The notes: generated by a model from the letters alone, not told the origin. Positions 25,498 through 35,908 are shown, counted from the first letter of the stretch. The stretch is DNA of 64,000 bases from Siansivirga zeaxanthinifaciens CC-SAMT-1 (GCF_000941055.1 NZ_CP007202.1:740001-804000), one strand, 5' to 3'. Made by a program: numbers and translations.

Positions 25498-26901
25498 CTA
25501 AATTCTAGTTCCGCTTCCTAATTTATAGCAAATAAAACCAATTTTTTCTAATTCGGCGGTGTTTAATATACCTCTTCCATCGAAAACAAAAGCTGGTTTT
25601 AGCATATTATCGTAAATTTTTTGCCAATCGAAAGTTTTAAACTCATCCCATTCTGTTAATACAGCAATGGCATGTGAATTTTGAGTGGCGTTATAGGGAT
25701 TATTTTGAACTTTTAACAACGATCTGTTCTCTTCGTTGGTTCTTGTGTTTAAATATTCTAAATCGGCGTAAATGCGCTCTTCTGTAACTTTGGGATCGTA
25801 AACCTCAATATGTGCTTGCTCACTTAATAAATTATCTGCCACTTTTATAGCTGGAGATTCTCTGGTATCGTTGGTATCTTTTTTGAAAGCCCAACCTAAA
25901 AAGGTTATTTTTTTACCAGAAACCGTATTGTATAATTTGGTTATTATGTTATCTGAAAATCGGTTTTTTTGATAATCATTCATAATAATAACTTGCTCCC
26001 AATAATCGGCAACTTCATTTAAACCATACGATTTAGCAATATAAACTAAGTTTAAAATATCTTTTTGAAAACAAGATCCGCCAAAGCCAACAGATGCTTT
26101 TAAGAATTTAGAACCTATCCGGCTATCCATTCCAATGGCTTTTGAAACCTCATCGATATCGGCACCTGTTTTTTCACAAATAACCGACATGGCATTTATT
26201 GATGATACACGTTGAGCTAAGAAGGCGTTTGCCGTTAATTTAGAAAGTTCAGAGGACCAAACGTTGGTTGTTAAAATGCGTTCTTTTGGTATCCAATTAG
26301 CATAAACATCAACTAATGATTGAATGGCTACTTTTCCAGCTTCTGAAGTATCGCCTCCAATTAGAACCCGATCTGGCATTAATAAATCTTCAACAGCGGT
26401 GCCTTCGGCTAAAAACTCAGGGTTTGACAATATTTGAAATTGAACTCCATTACCTGTATGATCTAAAATATTTTTAATTGCTGAAGCTGTTCTAACAGGT
26501 AAAGTAGATTTTTCTACAACAATTTTATCTTGTTTAGCTACTCTGGCTATTTGACGTGCACAAAGTTCGATGTATTTTAAATCGGCGGCCATCCCTTTAC
26601 CTTTACCATAGGTTTTGGTTGGCGTATTTACAGATATAAATATCATATCGGCCTCATCAATAGCCTGATCTACATTGGTAGAGAAAAACAGATTCCGTCC
26701 TCTAGCTTCTTCTACAATTTTGTCTAATCCTGGCTCAAAAACGGGAAGTTTATTTAAATCGTTATCATTCCATGCTGCAATTCTCGATTCGTTAATATCG
26801 ACAACAATCACTTTTATATGTGGGCATTTCTGTGCAATAACTGCCATGGTAGGACCTCCAACGTAGCCTGCTCCAATGCAACAAATAGTTTTAATTTTCA
26901 T
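25498..26901 (-). CDS. ugd: UDP-glucose 6-dehydrogenase (eukaryote-like type)
   Basis: A 467-residue enzyme oxidising UDP-glucose to UDP-glucuronate with NAD. N-terminal [16 protein letters not shown] is the dinucleotide motif; [16 protein letters not shown] contains the catalytic Cys; C-terminal VYDPKV and [12 protein letters not shown] belong to the UDP-binding domain. The long form with VGGPT..A and FQKD resembles the animal/plant UGDH subgroup rather than the shorter E. coli Ugd. It feeds the neighbouring UXS, so the polymer probably contains glucuronate, xylose or both. Confidence 0.95.
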   Translation of the reverse strand: MKIKTICCIGAGYVGGPTMAVIAQKCPHIKVIVVDINESRIAAWNDNDLNKLPVFEPGLDKIVEEARGRNLFFSTNVDQAIDEADMIFISVNTPTKTYGKGKGMAADLKYIELCARQIARVAKQDKIVVEKSTLPVRTASAIKNILDHTGNGVQFQILSNPEFLAEGTAVEDLLMPDRVLIGGDTSEAGKVAIQSLVDVYANWIPKERILTTNVWSSELSKLTANAFLAQRVSSINAMSVICEKTGADIDEVSKAIGMDSRIGSKFLKASVGFGGSCFQKDILNLVYIAKSYGLNEVADYWEQVIIMNDYQKNRFSDNIITKLYNTVSGKKITFLGWAFKKDTNDTRESPAIKVADNLLSEQAHIEVYDPKVTEERIYADLEYLNTRTNEENRSLLKVQNNPYNATQNSHAIAVLTEWDEFKTFDWQKIYDNMLKPAFVFDGRGILNTAELEKIGFICYKLGSGTRI

Positions 26902-26907
26902 TATATT

Positions 26908-28116
26908 TTAAATAACTAATTGTTTTACAAACTTATCTAAAACTTCCTGTTGAGAAAATTTTTCTTTTACATACTTTTTAGCATTTGTTCCAATATCTAT
27001 AGTTAATTGTTTATTTTCTCTAAGATTTACAATACAATTAATAATATCGGTTACTGATGAACCATCAAAGTAAAATCCCCCTTGAGATTCAGCAAGTACG
27101 GTTGCTACCTCACTTTTCATATTTCCTGTCACAATTGATGGTTTGCCACTTGCCATCATTCCTAATAACTTCGAAGGCATGACGGTATCAATAACATCTT
27201 TCTTTTGAAACAAAACATGAACGTCTGCACTTCTTAATAATATTGGTAAATCTTTAAAAGGAACAAGATTGTAATGTCTTATAAAGCTATACTGATTTAA
27301 TGCAGAAACTATAGTAGCCTTTTCAGCTCCTTCTCCAACAATTATAACTTCAATATCATCAAGATGATCTAACTTTTTAATAAAATCAATAAAAAAATTC
27401 CAATCTTGTTTAGCTCCTATATTTCCAGAATATAAAATTTTGAACTTATTGGAGTTTAGGTAAGGATGGAGACTTTCAAAAGGTTTGTCAAATAAAGAAA
27501 CATCGATCCAGTTAGTAAGATAATAAGTATTAGATTTTGTCTTTTGTTTCAATTTATTCATCATGCCGTGACTTATAGTTGAAACTACGTCTGCTTTTGA
27601 AAGTATTTTTTTTTCTAAACCCATTAAGATTTTAAATATTCTTATGGAATTTCCTTTTAATAAACCAGAATCAATGGCTGCATCAAACTCAAAATCTTGA
27701 ATATGAATCCATAATTTAGAATTATATCTAATCTTTAAAAACCAACCTAATAAAGCAGAGGTTGTAAAAGGCACTATGGCAATAACAACATGTGGCTTAG
27801 ATAGTTTAAAAAGATTAATAAAATTACCAAATGTAAAACTAATAAGGTGAATGATTCTTTTAGAAAAAGTTGGATTACTTGGAACATATTGCTTACTCCT
27901 TAAAACTTTAACTCCGTTAATTACTTCTTTTAATAAATAAGGTTTTGATTTATATTCTTCACTAATTTTCCATTGAGGATAATAAGGGAAACCAGTTATA
28001 ACAGTAACATCAAAACCTTTATTTACTAAGTATTCTGCTTTTTGAGTCGTATACAAACCAATAGCGCTATCTTCCGGGTAATAGTTTATTCCTATAATAC
28101 TAATCCTTTTATTCAA
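26908..28116 (-). CDS. Glycosyltransferase family 4 (WcaI-like)
   Basis: A 402-residue GT-B enzyme. The start ISIIGINYYPEDSAIGLYTTQKAEYLVNKGFDVTVITGFPYYPQW and the internal WIHIQDFEFDAAIDSGLL match WcaI, the colanic-acid transferase thought to add fucose; the C-terminal domain has ILYSGNIGAKQDW and MPSKLLGMMASGKPSIV for nucleotide-sugar binding. GDP-fucose is made by gmd and fcl in the same locus. It overlaps the acetyltransferase gene by 8 bases. Acceptor and linkage cannot be inferred. Confidence 0.87.
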   Translation of the reverse strand: MNKRISIIGINYYPEDSAIGLYTTQKAEYLVNKGFDVTVITGFPYYPQWKISEEYKSKPYLLKEVINGVKVLRSKQYVPSNPTFSKRIIHLISFTFGNFINLFKLSKPHVVIAIVPFTTSALLGWFLKIRYNSKLWIHIQDFEFDAAIDSGLLKGNSIRIFKILMGLEKKILSKADVVSTISHGMMNKLKQKTKSNTYYLTNWIDVSLFDKPFESLHPYLNSNKFKILYSGNIGAKQDWNFFIDFIKKLDHLDDIEVIIVGEGAEKATIVSALNQYSFIRHYNLVPFKDLPILLRSADVHVLFQKKDVIDTVMPSKLLGMMASGKPSIVTGNMKSEVATVLAESQGGFYFDGSSVTDIINCIVNLRENKQLTIDIGTNAKKYVKEKFSQQEVLDKFVKQLVI

Positions 28117-28675
28117 TTTCTCTTTTCTTTAAAAATTTAGCTGGTGATCCAGCATATATTGAAAAAGCCTTTAAATCTTTAAAAACCGAACTTCTAGCTC
28201 CAACTACAGTTCCTGTCTCAATTAATACTCCCGGAGCAACAAATACATCGGTAGCTAACCAACAGCCATCCTCTATTACAATTTTCTTAGCATAAATTGG
28301 AAAATTTCGTTTTGTATAATGGTGAGATCCTGTGCAAATATAACTTCTTTGAGATATAACTGTATTAGAACCTATTTTAATATCTCCAAGTGAATATAAA
28401 ACTACATTATCACCTATCCAACTATAATTTCCAATACACACTTTCCACGGATAAGTAATTTCTGCAGAGGGTCTTATTATTACTTTTTTTCCAATTCTAG
28501 CACCAAATAAACGTAATAGAAAACGACGCCAACCATACATGACTTGCGGAGATGGTTTAAATAGTAAGGCATAAACTATCCACCACAATTGAACAACTAT
28601 TTTAGTTTTTCCCCGAAAGTCCCTTGGTGTAAAATATTTACTTAAATCTTGGATTTTATTAATTGGGTTATTCAT
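28109..28675 (-). CDS. WcaF-like sugar O-acetyltransferase
   Basis: A 188-residue hexapeptide-repeat acyltransferase. Left-handed beta-helix rungs run from about residue 55 to 165 (GKKVIIRPSAEITYPWKVCIGNYSWIGDNVVLYSLGDIKIGSNTVIS and onward) with the catalytic-type His in CTGSHHYTKRNF. A family-specific N-terminus (VQLWWIVYALLFKPSPQVMYGWRRFLLRLFGARIG) is shared with WcaF. It should acetylate a sugar of the repeat unit with acetyl-CoA. It overlaps both neighbours by 8 bases, which implies strong translational coupling. Confidence 0.9.
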   Translation of the reverse strand: MNNPINKIQDLSKYFTPRDFRGKTKIVVQLWWIVYALLFKPSPQVMYGWRRFLLRLFGARIGKKVIIRPSAEITYPWKVCIGNYSWIGDNVVLYSLGDIKIGSNTVISQRSYICTGSHHYTKRNFPIYAKKIVIEDGCWLATDVFVAPGVLIETGTVVGARSSVFKDLKAFSIYAGSPAKFLKKREIE

Positions 28676-30944
28676 TTATAATTTTTATAAAATTATTCAT
28701 AAAGTTTTTAACTCTATAATTATTTTTTGCAAAATTATAATTATGTTCACCGACAGAGTTAATAAGTTTATGATCTTCATTTAACTGAGTGATTTTTGAA
28801 GCGATACTTGATGCGTTTCTTTTCTCAACAAAAAAACCATTTATTCCTTCGCTAAAAATATCTGGAATTCCTGCATGACGTGTAGTTAATATTAAATTAC
28901 CAGTTGCCATAGCTTCTAAAATTGAAATTGGTTGACCCTCCATTTCATAATAGGTAGGGAGCACAAAAATATTTCCCCATAATAATAATTCCTTTTTAGA
29001 ATTACCAGAAACGACACCACAATAAGTAACATTTTTTAATTCTCTAAAGTATCTTTCTGTAAGTTCCTTGTGTTTAGCATCTATATTACCAGCTATTTTT
29101 GCTTCATAGTTAAATTTATGTTGCTCTAATATTTTTAAGGCCTCTAATAAATCGAATATCCCCTTTTCTTCCATCAAATTACTTAAAAAAATAATCTTTA
29201 TTTTTTTATTTGCCTTTTTAACTTTATCAAGAATATTGTTTACAAATAGATAATCTTCTACAAAGTTATATAAAACAAAAATCTTTTCATCTTTTATAAA
29301 TGGAGACATATTGCCTTTTAGAGATTCAGATAATACTATTCCTTTTGATGTTTTATCTAACAACCATTTGAAAATTGTTTTTCGTATGCCTTTTAACTGT
29401 GAAAACTCCTTTCCTAAGTAATTACCATGAACATGAATTATTATTTCTTTTCCTAGAAGTTTACTTAATAAAATGAATATTGCGTACTTAATAACTCCAA
29501 AAAAAGTTTGACCTGGAGTAATATATACCATATCAACTTTAAGTATTTTATAGGCCTGAAAGTTAAGTTTAAAAAAGAATAAAGCTTTTTTTAAGGAAAA
29601 CGCCCCAAGATTTTCCTCAAACTTGTTGTAGGATGTATTTATGGTTTCAATCCTATGACTATTAATTTCTTTTAACTTTTCAAGGACAACTTTATTAGCA
29701 AGAGAAACACCCGTTGTAGGCTCAGGCAATGGACCTATTAATAACAATTTATTTCTTTTATTTTTGAAATATAATCTACTATAATAACTAATAAAAAAAG
29801 AAAACACCAAGACCCCGGCTTCTCTTTCTAATATATTCTCAATTAGCATATTCCCAAAAAAAATTATAAGTAAACAAATAAAAACTATATCCTTAGATCT
29901 AAAAGCCAATTTCAATAGAAAAAAACAATAAAACAAAAATATAGAAAGACCGAACAAACCTGTTCTAATTAAATAGCTATTGTATTGATTATGGGAATTA
30001 AAATTCACAACAATTCCATTAGATAGTTTAGTAGTAGTCTCTGATAATATTTGCATATCATCTCCCGTTCCTACACCAAACAAAGGATTGTTTTTAAAAA
30101 TTTCAAACGTAGCCTTAATAAGAACAATTCTAGTTCCTATTGAAGTCTTAGGGTCATTAATGCTTTGTTCAATTTTTTTAAGCTCTGAAAAACTATTTCT
30201 ATCAAATCTTGGAAGATAAATTACCAAACCAAACAATAATATTATCCCACCAAACATCGTAATAATACCATTTTTTTTTAAATTCCCTTTTAATGTAACC
30301 AAAAATAGTAGGCTTGTTACTATTATTAAAATTATAGATGCCCTTTTGTTCATTACTGCCAATAGTGACAAAGAATAAAAAATGTTAATTATATAAAAAA
30401 TAAAATATTTTGACTTAGTTTTTAATGCACCCTGAAAACTTAAAATAATACTTATTATTAGCAATAATGCTAGATATAAAGAATGGATTTGATACTTTTC
30501 CCATATTATTTTATCAATTAACGTTATATAATGTTGAATTAAAAATATCAAAGACTCACCCTTTATTAAAAAAAAATACAAAAAGACAGTAGACGAAAAT
30601 ATAACTATGGAAATTATAAATGCACTGTCAACTTTTCTTTTATTTATTTCATTCAATGATTTTTCTGGTAACATTGAAAAAAATAAAGGATAAAAAAATA
30701 AAGATAAACCTGTTTGGATTTGTGAAAAAGCTCTATCTAAATTATTAGAATGAATAACTCCTAATAAAATTATCAGATATGGAACAGACATTAAAACAAG
30801 ATATTTAAAATCCATTTTCTTAAAGTTTCTTAAAGAAATAATTCCGAAAATTACGATTGGTATAAATTTGAAATTACTAGGGAACAATAAAATAATAGCG
30901 TTTAAAATTAAAGCTGTGGTTAAATATTTTTGATTCATTTTCAT
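28668..30944 (-). CDS. Fusion of O-antigen ligase/polymerase-like membrane domain and GT4 glycosyltransferase
   Basis: A 758-residue two-domain protein. Residues 1-395 hold about eleven membrane helices with the WaaL/Wzy-type loop RIVLIKATFEIFKNNPLFGVGTGDD and FNSHNQYNSYLIRTGLFGL (272-333, His318). Residues 397-758 form a complete GT-B family 4 transferase: KLLLIGPLPEPTTGVSLANKVV, IIFLSNLMEEKGIFDLLEALKIL, EMEGQPISILEAMATGNLIL. The junction near 29,750 has no stop or frame change. Separate genes are the rule in other loci. The membrane part would polymerise or ligate in the periplasm while the GT faces the cytoplasm. It overlaps the polymerase gene by 4 bases and the acetyltransferase gene by 8. 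Confidence 0.85.
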   Translation of the reverse strand: MKMNQKYLTTALILNAIILLFPSNFKFIPIVIFGIISLRNFKKMDFKYLVLMSVPYLIILLGVIHSNNLDRAFSQIQTGLSLFFYPLFFSMLPEKSLNEINKRKVDSAFIISIVIFSSTVFLYFFLIKGESLIFLIQHYITLIDKIIWEKYQIHSLYLALLLIISIILSFQGALKTKSKYFIFYIINIFYSLSLLAVMNKRASIILIIVTSLLFLVTLKGNLKKNGIITMFGGIILLFGLVIYLPRFDRNSFSELKKIEQSINDPKTSIGTRIVLIKATFEIFKNNPLFGVGTGDDMQILSETTTKLSNGIVVNFNSHNQYNSYLIRTGLFGLSIFLFYCFFLLKLAFRSKDIVFICLLIIFFGNMLIENILEREAGVLVFSFFISYYSRLYFKNKRNKLLLIGPLPEPTTGVSLANKVVLEKLKEINSHRIETINTSYNKFEENLGAFSLKKALFFFKLNFQAYKILKVDMVYITPGQTFFGVIKYAIFILLSKLLGKEIIIHVHGNYLGKEFSQLKGIRKTIFKWLLDKTSKGIVLSESLKGNMSPFIKDEKIFVLYNFVEDYLFVNNILDKVKKANKKIKIIFLSNLMEEKGIFDLLEALKILEQHKFNYEAKIAGNIDAKHKELTERYFRELKNVTYCGVVSGNSKKELLLWGNIFVLPTYYEMEGQPISILEAMATGNLILTTRHAGIPDIFSEGINGFFVEKRNASSIASKITQLNEDHKLINSVGEHNYNFAKNNYRVKNFMNNFIKIINE

Positions 30945-32356
30945 TTTTTTAAACTAAAAAAAATGATTCGCTCTAAAAATTTTGGAATAAAATAAATTCC
31001 TAAAAAAACTCCTACAAAGTATGCAAACCCATTAGTTAAATCTCCCCGAAGCAAAAAAATCAAATGAACAGCAAAATAAAAAGCTGTTATTTGTTTTGCA
31101 AAATCATTAGACTTTAACCAGCTTAAGAAAAATTTAAAAGAATAAGCCAATATAAAAGCAAATAAAACAACTCCAAAAAGACCAAAATCAATATATGCTT
31201 CTGAAACTATAGAGTTTGATAAATTATTAAAAACAAATCCATAGTCATTTATTAAATGGTCTCCTATTAATTCCCCTGTAGATATTGGCTTTGTGCTCCA
31301 CAAATTCCGTGGAACAAAAAACAATAATGCTGACAATAGCTGAGATCCAAAAGAAAGTCCATTTTTCTCCGTATAATCTATGGTGGCTAAAATGTTCGCA
31401 TAAGCATCATAGTGTAATGTTTGATAAGCAGAAGTAATACCGCCAAAACGATTGTAAGATTTAATTAATTCTTCTGGATTAGAAATAATTTGACTTAAAT
31501 TTGCATCAATATGAGTTAATGTTGACAGAGCAGGAAATAGAACTACTAATGAAATGAACATAAAGAGAAAAAAAGTTGAGTTTCTGTTCAATAATTTAGG
31601 ATAAAATAAAAATATAAGAGTAATGTAAACGGGGCCTAACAAATTTCTTTTTTCATTTAATGGGTTTTTTAAAAAAACAAAAGCGATAACCAATAACATT
31701 AAAATTAATAATACAATGTACTTATTTACTTTATTTTTATGATTTTCTTTTAAATAGCCATATGCATGTATTATACCTCCAAATGGAATCATAAAAATTA
31801 CTTTTGATTTAACAAGGTTAGCAGCAACGCTAATACTCTTAGACGATTTCTCATATGTTGAACTAGCAATATCAAGAATAACGCTATTATAATATATCAC
31901 GATCACTAAAATTGTTACTATAAAAATATTAAGAATAAAAAATGGTTTAGTAGCTAAAAATAAAGGTTTTGAATATTTTGGGATTATGTTTTTGGTAAAT
32001 AAAAAATAAAAGATTACAAAAGACAAAATGAAAATTAAGATTATAAAATTTGCATATATAACTTCAGACTCAGCATAAGGATACCTAGTCATAAATTGCG
32101 TGGAATGTAATTTGAAAGATGAAATTTGTACAATTGGAGCAATTATCAAAAACAAATAAAAGAAAACAATAAAACAAGTTAAAAAAGGAGAAAACTTTTT
32201 TTCAATTTTCAAATGATAATAAAAAATAAAAGATATCACAAAGAAATTAATAAAAAAAGAAAACCAAACAAGTAAGGAGGCTCTAAAACTTAAAAAAGCT
32301 AATGCACCAATTAAAATATATATAAATATTAAAAATGTATTTAATTTAATTTTCAC
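30941..32356 (-). CDS. Wzy-like oligosaccharide repeat-unit polymerase
   Basis: A 471-residue protein with about twelve membrane helices and a large loop near residues 280-345 (SRFGGITSAYQTLHYDAYANILATIDY-like region, then FGSQLLSALLFFVPRNLWSTKPISTGELIGDHLI), features of O-antigen polymerases of the oligosaccharide repeat-unit type (the PRNLWSTKP segment is distinctive). It would join repeat units in the periplasm after Wzx flipping. Very AT-rich coding sequence and low conservation are usual for wzy. It starts a tightly packed group with the fusion protein, acetyltransferase and WcaI-like genes. Confidence 0.85.
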   Translation of the reverse strand: MKIKLNTFLIFIYILIGALAFLSFRASLLVWFSFFINFFVISFIFYYHLKIEKKFSPFLTCFIVFFYLFLIIAPIVQISSFKLHSTQFMTRYPYAESEVIYANFIILIFILSFVIFYFLFTKNIIPKYSKPLFLATKPFFILNIFIVTILVIVIYYNSVILDIASSTYEKSSKSISVAANLVKSKVIFMIPFGGIIHAYGYLKENHKNKVNKYIVLLILMLLVIAFVFLKNPLNEKRNLLGPVYITLIFLFYPKLLNRNSTFFLFMFISLVVLFPALSTLTHIDANLSQIISNPEELIKSYNRFGGITSAYQTLHYDAYANILATIDYTEKNGLSFGSQLLSALLFFVPRNLWSTKPISTGELIGDHLINDYGFVFNNLSNSIVSEAYIDFGLFGVVLFAFILAYSFKFFLSWLKSNDFAKQITAFYFAVHLIFLLRGDLTNGFAYFVGVFLGIYFIPKFLERIIFFSLKK

Positions 32357-32430
32357 TTAATTATTGCTTTATGTTTAACATTTTCCTTTTATATAATTTT
32401 AAATTAGGCAATATAAAAAATAAAAATACT

Positions 32431-32451
32431 TATTTCAGTCTTACTGAAATA
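32431..32451 (-). terminator. Terminator-like hairpin after the SGNH hydrolase gene
   Basis: A perfect 9-bp stem (32431-32439 with 32443-32451, sequence TATTTCAGT/ACTGAAATA) with a 3-base loop is followed on the minus strand by AGTATTTTTATTTTTT. It lies in the 243-base gap between the SGNH gene and the wzy-like gene and may separate two transcripts. The rest of the gap shows only AT-rich sequence. Confidence 0.6.
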
Positions 32452-32599
32452 GTTTACTTATAGTATATTACTCTTAACCTCTATTTTTTCTATTAATTAT
32501 TCTCTGATAAAAATTTATAATTAAAAAATAAAAAGTATACATATAAATTAGCTACAGATAACTTTAGCTAGTAACTTTTTATAATATTGAGATAATTTA

Positions 32600-34831
32600 T
32601 TAAAAAATATTTAAGTCTTTACACTTCTTATATAGCATATTTCCAATTATTTTTTTAGCAGTAAGGGTGTAATGTATTCCATCAGTTAATAGCTGTGAAG
32701 GAACCTGACCTATAGCAATAAGATCTAAATCTGATTGAGTTGGAGTTAATCCAGCATCATCTAGACCGTAACATGATATTATTGTAGTGCCATCTTTATC
32801 ATATATAGGAGTTGATAAATACTCTCTCAATGAAATAAAGTACCTCCCAAACTCACTCTTCATAGTGTTTTCATATTCAGCTCTTGAAGCTGTTGACCCT
32901 GATGATGAACCTAAAACAATGGTGTGCTTAGCTCTACTATGTTCAATCATTAAGCGATGTTGTTTTACCAATTCCTTTAAACTTTTATAACCTCCATTTT
33001 GTCCCATAAAAATCACTTGTAAATGTGGGTTATTTTTATTTATGTCAAAATCCGTTCTTATTGCGGTTGGTCTATTAATTACAACCTCATTTCCTGACTC
33101 AGCCCTAGTAAACACCCAGTCTCCAGTGATATCGGCATGTCCTGAACCTGTCCATTCTAAAGTACCTTTGATATCACCAATATAACATGGGTTTACATGG
33201 TCACCTCCTTGCAATAATGGTGTAGCTATATATCCGTTTTGTGTTTTTATACCTCCGTCAATATCTCTGTCTGCAATTAAAACAGGAGTCCTTGTTGCTG
33301 GGATAGTTATATTATTAACTATCATCACATCTCCTCCTTGTCTGGCAGGAATAGTATAAACATTCTCACCACCTGTAGCTCCGTTATAAACTGTCATTCC
33401 TGATAATGACTGTAGTTCTGCAGTCCAACCTCCTGAAGCGGTTAAGGAGTCTCCCCAGCAGGTAATATAATTAGAAGCTAACCCTAATTTATTAGTAACA
33501 TAGATTGCAGATTCTACTATAAGTTCATCTTTTATAGATTGATTTAATTCGTTCGCAATATTTAGTACATTTTCATTCTCATAATAAAATTGAAGTTCAT
33601 AATCTAAATATACATCCTTTAAGTTGTTATTGCTAAACCCAGAATTGTATATAGCTAAAGATAATGTTAATGTATTGGCTCCTGAATAGTAATTGATGAT
33701 TTTTTTATTACTACTTGTCATTATCAAATCATATAAGTTAATTTTGTTGGTTCCTTCCGAAATGCTTGAAGACAAGTTGATAGCTTTATTACCTACTCCC
33801 CAATCACCCAAATTATCCATTATATGAAAAGAATTTAAAGAGTGGCTATTATTTGTTTTTTTGAGTATAATCGTCAAATCCTTATTTAGCTCCAACAAGT
33901 CTTCATAATTAAACACTATATAAAGTCCTGCTATATAGGAGTTAGGGACTCCAAGCTCCTTTTTTAATCTAAACTTTGTTCTAGACAATTTTTCTATTGT
34001 AACTAAATTACCACCACGCAACAAAAAGTTATCAAAGTTCAAACTAGTATAAGACTGCTCGGGCAACTTGTCATGTATTTGATTATTTGCATACTCCTTT
34101 GCCTTTTCTATTTGTTTGGTAATAGCATACTCATAAATTTGTGGAAAACTCAAATTTTCATCAGAGATTTTTTGTGAAGTATTAAAAGCATAGTACCTCA
34201 AAATGTGTGTTCCAATTGGGGTTTTTGAACCTTCGTTTGCCGTAATTATAAAATACACCTTTTGATAAGAATCAGATGATCTAACTGGGTTTGAATAAAA
34301 ATTAGCAATCTCAGAAGACGCCATATCGATCTCAATTTCTTGAGTATAGTTATTCTCTTCAGTGAATGAAATTAGTTGATTTACATATTTTCCAATAGTA
34401 CCATTTTCACTTCCCCAAGTCGAACCATTTGTCATTCTAAACATAAACTCACATGCTGCCTCTGCTTCAATGACAAACCTTATTTTTTGACTTGAGACAT
34501 CATTATACAATAAACTATCTCCTATTCTGGCATAAACATAAGAATAAGAACTTTCAACTATTTTTGCAGTGTGCTTTATCCCGTATTTTTTTGACCCAAC
34601 TCCAAATGCTTCCATCGTTGTAAGATTTCCTGAACTCCCTGTTTTAACACCATAAGAGGTTAACTGATGCTTTATATTTGGATAAAAAGTCTTTAAAGGG
34701 AATACATCATCACTTACTTTCTTTATTGATTTAATGGTTGAGTGTGTTTGTTTATTATACTTCTTGTAATTTGTTATTGAAAATGAGCTTAATACTAATC
34801 CTGAAAAAGCCGCTAAGATAAAATTATTCAT
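32600..34831 (-). CDS. Large secreted SGNH/GDSL hydrolase of the polysaccharide locus
   Basis: A 743-residue protein. The N-terminus has a hydrophobic segment (residues 3-19) that may be a signal peptide or anchor. Residues about 30-445 resemble no family I know but look beta-rich. The C-terminal catalytic domain carries all SGNH blocks: GDSLTASGGW (Ser462), the Gly of GATGGENV (487-488), GQNGGYK (Asn612) and DGIHYT (Asp717, His720). The SIPARQGG-like IPARQGGDVMIV insert after block II is shared, from memory, with SGNH proteins of phage tails and capsule loci. A likely role is removal of acetyl or other ester groups from the polymer, opposing the WcaF-like enzyme. It stands alone between two gaps. 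Confidence 0.75.
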   Translation of the reverse strand: MNNFILAAFSGLVLSSFSITNYKKYNKQTHSTIKSIKKVSDDVFPLKTFYPNIKHQLTSYGVKTGSSGNLTTMEAFGVGSKKYGIKHTAKIVESSYSYVYARIGDSLLYNDVSSQKIRFVIEAEAACEFMFRMTNGSTWGSENGTIGKYVNQLISFTEENNYTQEIEIDMASSEIANFYSNPVRSSDSYQKVYFIITANEGSKTPIGTHILRYYAFNTSQKISDENLSFPQIYEYAITKQIEKAKEYANNQIHDKLPEQSYTSLNFDNFLLRGGNLVTIEKLSRTKFRLKKELGVPNSYIAGLYIVFNYEDLLELNKDLTIILKKTNNSHSLNSFHIMDNLGDWGVGNKAINLSSSISEGTNKINLYDLIMTSSNKKIINYYSGANTLTLSLAIYNSGFSNNNLKDVYLDYELQFYYENENVLNIANELNQSIKDELIVESAIYVTNKLGLASNYITCWGDSLTASGGWTAELQSLSGMTVYNGATGGENVYTIPARQGGDVMIVNNITIPATRTPVLIADRDIDGGIKTQNGYIATPLLQGGDHVNPCYIGDIKGTLEWTGSGHADITGDWVFTRAESGNEVVINRPTAIRTDFDINKNNPHLQVIFMGQNGGYKSLKELVKQHRLMIEHSRAKHTIVLGSSSGSTASRAEYENTMKSEFGRYFISLREYLSTPIYDKDGTTIISCYGLDDAGLTPTQSDLDLIAIGQVPSQLLTDGIHYTLTAKKIIGNMLYKKCKDLNIF

Positions 34832-34915
34832 TATTTTTTTGGATTATTTTAAGATGTTGTAAATTAAAGAAACTCAAAATAGAAAATTATAAAAGGTTCA
34901 TCAAATAAATCTTAA

Positions 34916-35908
34916 TTACTTTCTAATTAATTTTTTAAAATTTCTTAAATGATTTTGTATTTTTAAAACACCTAAAGGAGATATACACAAAAGTATTATT
35001 TTAAGTTTCATTAACAAAGAAACTTTTGCGGTTAACATGGTAAATGCACCTGAACTAAGATGAGATGAATACAAATTCACTTCTTTTTTGTATTTTTTTA
35101 TTTGTTTGGCTTTAAATATACTTTGTAAGGCATAGAAATTAGTCCACCATAGATGAAAATCTAGAGCCTTTTTAACTTTTGGTGTTCTTAAAATTAACTT
35201 CTTTCTGATATTATGTATAGCCTCAAATGCATTACCGATTTTATTAATATTAAAATTTGTTGTAGCAGAATCAAGATTATCTGTCCTGTAGTAATAGACT
35301 TTCCCGTAACCTAATCCTACTTTATCAGTCATTTGAGATACCATAGTTATAAAATTTAAACCTTCTCCCATAAAAAAATCTGTTGGAAAAAAAATATTAT
35401 TATCTCTTAATAAACTTACCTTAAATATTTTATTCCAACATCCTATTGGTATTTCTGGGTATAATAAAATACAAGTTGCTTCTTCTGAGGTCAAAACTTT
35501 ATATGACTTAACATCAGATACATTAACATCTTTTGAACTTGAAACATATTTTGACATACAAAACTCTGCTCCTGTGTTCTTAATGAGGTAAAGCATGTAA
35601 TCTACAAAATTAGGCAATATAATATCGTCACTATCAACAAAAACAACATAATGTCCTGTAACTTTATTCAAACCAAAATTACGAGCAAATGAAACTCCAC
35701 AATTTTCATTATGGAATACTTTAACCCTAGAATCTTTTAAAACAAATTCATCACAAATTTGTCCTGATTTATCAGTACTTCCGTCATTAACAATTAGAAT
35801 TTCAAGTTTTTTATAACTTTGATTTAAGATTGAATCTAAACATTCCCTTAAATATTTTTCTACATTATAGACAGGAACTACAATAGAAATCAGGCAATTA
35901 GTTTCCAT
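34916..35908 (-). CDS. Glycosyltransferase family 2
   Basis: A 330-residue GT-A transferase with SIVVPVYNVEKYLRECLDSIL at the N-terminus, ILIVNDGSTDKSGQICDEF, and the metal-binding VFVDSDDIILP near residue 90. The C-terminal 100 residues are basic and hydrophobic, as in EpsH/WfgS-like enzymes that sit on the membrane. Its start overlaps the pyruvyltransferase gene by 11 bases, so the two are coupled. Donor and acceptor unknown. Confidence 0.9.
   Translation of the reverse strand: METNCLISIVVPVYNVEKYLRECLDSILNQSYKKLEILIVNDGSTDKSGQICDEFVLKDSRVKVFHNENCGVSFARNFGLNKVTGHYVVFVDSDDIILPNFVDYMLYLIKNTGAEFCMSKYVSSSKDVNVSDVKSYKVLTSEEATCILLYPEIPIGCWNKIFKVSLLRDNNIFFPTDFFMGEGLNFITMVSQMTDKVGLGYGKVYYYRTDNLDSATTNFNINKIGNAFEAIHNIRKKLILRTPKVKKALDFHLWWTNFYALQSIFKAKQIKKYKKEVNLYSSHLSSGAFTMLTAKVSLLMKLKIILLCISPLGVLKIQNHLRNFKKLIRK

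Noticed and set aside
32600..34831. Prophage tail gene
   Set aside because: The catalytic domain has features shared with phage tail SGNH proteins, but no other phage gene is near and the gene is surrounded by polysaccharide genes.
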